Source: JBOGGX01 sp050744245
Lineage (GTDB): Bacteria; Actinomycetota; Acidimicrobiia; Acidimicrobiales; JBOGGX01
Length of the DNA stretch: 41,634 bases
NCBI GenBank assembly: GCA_050744245.1
Contig: JBOGGX010000137.1
Span: 1-41,634, forward strand
Direction of reading: 5' to 3'
Below are positions 40,195 to 41,634 of the stretch, one piece after another (position 1 is the stretch's first letter; each line of letters opens with the position of its first letter). Under the pieces are notes generated by a model. It saw only the letters and a list, made by a program, of their open reading frames with translations, was not told the origin of the DNA and searched no databases. The translations under genes were made by a program, and so were the position numbers.

Positions 40195-40881
40195 GTGACC
40201 GATCCGAGCTCGCCGACCCAACCGAGCCGCCACGACCTGCTGCGATGGAGCGAAGCGCTGGCCGGTATCGCCAGGACCGGGCTCGGGTTCACCAAGAACC
40301 TGTACGAGCGGGAGCGGTTCGAGGAGGTGCTGGCGGTCGCGGCCGACATCCGCGTCGCCGCCGGATCCGACTTCGATACCGCTCGGATGATCGACGACTG
40401 GCTGGGCCAGGTCGGCGACGGGATCGCCGGCTACGCCACCCCCAAGGTCGCCATCGGTGCGGTGGTCGGCAACGAGGCCGGTGAGCTGCTCCTCGTGCAG
40501 CGGGCCGACTCCGGCGTGTGGCTCTATCCGACGGGCTGGGCCGACATCGGCTACTCGCCGTCCGAGGTGGCGGTGAAGGAGGTGCGGGAGGAGACCGGCA
40601 TCATGTGCGAGCCCGTCCGCCTGCTCGGAGTTCTCGACGGGATGCGTCTCGGCTTCACCAGGGTCCCGCTGTACTCGTTGCTCTTCCATTGCCGGGCCAC
40701 GGGCGGCGATCTCAAGTCGCACCCGTTGGAGTGCGCCGACGCCGGATGGTTCGCCGAGGACGAACTGCCCGAGCCGCTGGCCGGGGCCGGGTTGTGGAGC
40801 GCCCTGGCGTTCGCCGCGGTCCGGGACGAGGAGGTCAAGCCCTTCTTCGACCCGCCCCGTGACCAACCCTGGAGAAGCTGA
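40195..40881 (+). CDS. Nudix hydrolase with N-terminal Nudix_N domain
   Basis: A 228-residue protein. Residues 14-55 (LLRWSEALAGIARTGLGFTKNLYERERFEEVL) match the Nudix_N helical domain that marks a subgroup acting on nucleoside-diphosphate sugars such as ADP-ribose. The Nudix box is GWADIGYSPSEVAVKEVREE, then TG; the first Glu position is Tyr and the first Arg is Lys, while the EE pair that binds metal is kept. GTG 40195 was preferred to the GTG at 40192 because it lies 8 nt from a TAGCCT hexamer. The substrate is not certain. It starts 11 bp after the flavoprotein stop. Confidence 0.88.
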   Translation: MTDPSSPTQPSRHDLLRWSEALAGIARTGLGFTKNLYERERFEEVLAVAADIRVAAGSDFDTARMIDDWLGQVGDGIAGYATPKVAIGAVVGNEAGELLLVQRADSGVWLYPTGWADIGYSPSEVAVKEVREETGIMCEPVRLLGVLDGMRLGFTRVPLYSLLFHCRATGGDLKSHPLECADAGWFAEDELPEPLAGAGLWSALAFAAVRDEEVKPFFDPPRDQPWRS

Positions 40882-41003
40882 CTCGTCTGCGCCACTCGGC
40901 CTCAGGCCTCGCCGGCGTGGCCTTCGGCAACCGACGAGCGTCTCGTTCTGTGGAGACTTGCGCGCGCTATTCCAGCCAAAGTCGACACAGAGTGGAGTTT
41001 CGG

Positions 41004-41483
41004 CTACGGCGACGCCTCGTCGAGTTGGGCGAGGAGGGCGGTGATGATCGACGTCCTCCCTACCGAGCGTTCCCATTCGTCGCCGATCGACTCGTGGTCG
41101 ACCAGCCCGGACGCGTCCGGCGGGAGGCCGAGCGCCTCGGCACAGGCGGCGGCCAGCGGCGCCGGTTCGACCTCGTCCCCGTAGGCGGGGAACGCCTCGA
41201 GCCCCTCCCACAGCTCCTCGGGGGTCGCCGGTGGCGTCGCGCCGGTCTCGAGGGCGAGGGCGACCGATGAGAACAGCTCGTACACCCCAACGTCGGCGGG
41301 GCGCCGGAACCCGGGCACCGGGTGCAGCCGCCATTCGAGGGTGGTGGCGCCCGGACCGTCGTCGCGCAGCCAGGTCTGGGAACCGTTGACGTAGGCGTCG
41401 ACCGGTTCGCCGAACCGTTCGTCGAGGGCCACGACGACCTCGGGCCGGATGCGCCACACGCAGGTCGGTGAGCGTCCGGCCAC
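41004..41483 (-). CDS. uncharacterised conserved-looking protein
   Basis: A 159-residue protein I do not recognise. It opens with WRIRPEVVVALDERFGEPVDAYVNGSQTWLRDDG, then LEWRLHPVPGFRRPADVGVYELF, an alpha/beta mix with many Trp, Arg and Asp, and ends in a helical part (LGLPPDASGLVDHESIGDEWERSVGRTS-type region). No signal peptide or membrane helix is seen. Codon use has strong third-position GC, supporting a real gene. GTG 41483 is preceded by TAGCGT at leaderless spacing. The neighbouring Nudix gene converges on it across 122 bp that contain short inverted repeats but no clear terminator. Confidence 0.75.
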   Translation of the reverse strand: MAGRSPTCVWRIRPEVVVALDERFGEPVDAYVNGSQTWLRDDGPGATTLEWRLHPVPGFRRPADVGVYELFSSVALALETGATPPATPEELWEGLEAFPAYGDEVEPAPLAAACAEALGLPPDASGLVDHESIGDEWERSVGRTSIITALLAQLDEASP

Positions 41484-41489
41484 GGGCGC

Positions 41490-41495
41490 ACGCTA
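41490..41495 (-). promoter_or_regulatory. -10-like hexamer for the gene at 41483, leaderless spacing
   Basis: On the minus strand TAGCGT ends 6 nt before GTG 41483. The same hexamer precedes otsA. Confidence 0.4.
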
Positions 41496-41565
41496 GCCAT
41501 CCGCCGTCTAGGACTTCTCTGTCGCGGTGGCGTTGAACTTTTCGGCAAGTTTGATGAGCGCGAGT

Positions 41566-41634
41566 ATGGCTACTGAGAAGGATCTCCGTACCACCCCACC
41601 TGGACTTACGACCTCACGGCGCCAGGACCGGCGA
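41566..41634 (+). CDS. possible start of a gene cut by the window end
   Basis: ATG 41566 opens a frame to the end of the window (23 codons, MATEKDLRTTPPGLTTSRRQD onward). An in-frame ATG at 41554 is an alternative start. The upstream DNA (about 41531-41560) is more AT-rich than its surroundings, as expected near a promoter. The coding evidence is too short to name a product. Confidence 0.25.
   Translation, partial: MATEKDLRTTPPGLTTSRRQDRR

Noticed and set aside
40882..41003. tRNA or terminator in the gap with short inverted repeats
   Set aside because: No cloverleaf or T-loop pattern; stems are about 5 bp with no T-tract.

Overview
The window is about 41.6 kb of very GC-rich DNA with dense, short-spaced genes and many GTG starts. 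Its gene content is actinobacterial: a DUF3263 gene coupled to a LytR_C gene, an actinobacterial-type HemQ, a CysO-like sulfur carrier, a HrcA/CIRCE-type groEL, and menaquinone rather than ubiquinone genes. Many starts look leaderless. I read it as Actinomycetota, perhaps Acidimicrobiia or a neighbouring deep lineage. The lineage is inferred from protein style, not measured.

Layout. 1-2.7 kb: the 3' end of an HD-GYP/LuxR regulator and two alpha/beta hydrolases. 3.0-4.2 kb: a secreted collagen-like/repeat protein broken by two indels. 4.2-6.95 kb: a menaquinone-modification cluster (geranylgeranyl-reductase-family flavoprotein, divergent MenG-like methyltransferase, UbiA-like membrane protein) driven from a 22-bp divergent spacer. 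6.95-8.6 kb: a decayed zone with two 47-nt hairpin elements in a 60-bp tandem repeat, an alcohol dehydrogenase pseudogene and an epoxide-hydrolase-like pseudogene. 8.6-9.8 kb: a membrane-anchored double-TIR protein. 9.9-10.8 kb: DUF3263 and LytR_C proteins. 10.8-13.0 kb: trehalose synthesis (otsB and otsA, convergent). 13.0-15.7 kb: glycerate kinase, AI-2E-type permease, CysO-like protein. 15.9-17.7 kb: an ECF sigma factor with a membrane GerMN protein. 17.7-20.0 kb: CIRCE-groEL-terminator and a nitrobindin-like protein.

20.0-26.7 kb: a 61-bp direct repeat, then fdhD, a molybdopterin formate-dehydrogenase-like oxidoreductase, a lipoprotein and an unusual FtsH-like AAA+ protease, all closely packed. 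26.8-29.8 kb: hemQ/chdC and a polar amino-acid ABC transporter. 30.0-36.4 kb: an orphan PIN gene facing a complete branched-chain amino-acid ABC operon (livK-livH-livM-livG-livF, minus strand) whose LivM has a long extra membrane region. 36.5-40.9 kb: an overlapping operon alaX-larE-unknown-unknown-CoA-disulfide-reductase-like flavoprotein, then a Nudix hydrolase. 41.0-41.6 kb: an uncharacterised gene and possibly the start of another.

Most of the window is housekeeping and transport. The features most worth a second look are a family of exactly 47-nt hairpin elements with conserved arms (three copies, two loci), the double-TIR membrane protein, the four-TM FtsH variant, the UbiA-like gene beside menaquinone genes, the LarE operon without LarB or LarC, and a recurrent TAnnnT hexamer 6-10 nt upstream of start codons. 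I saw no tRNA, rRNA, CRISPR array, transposase or phage gene.
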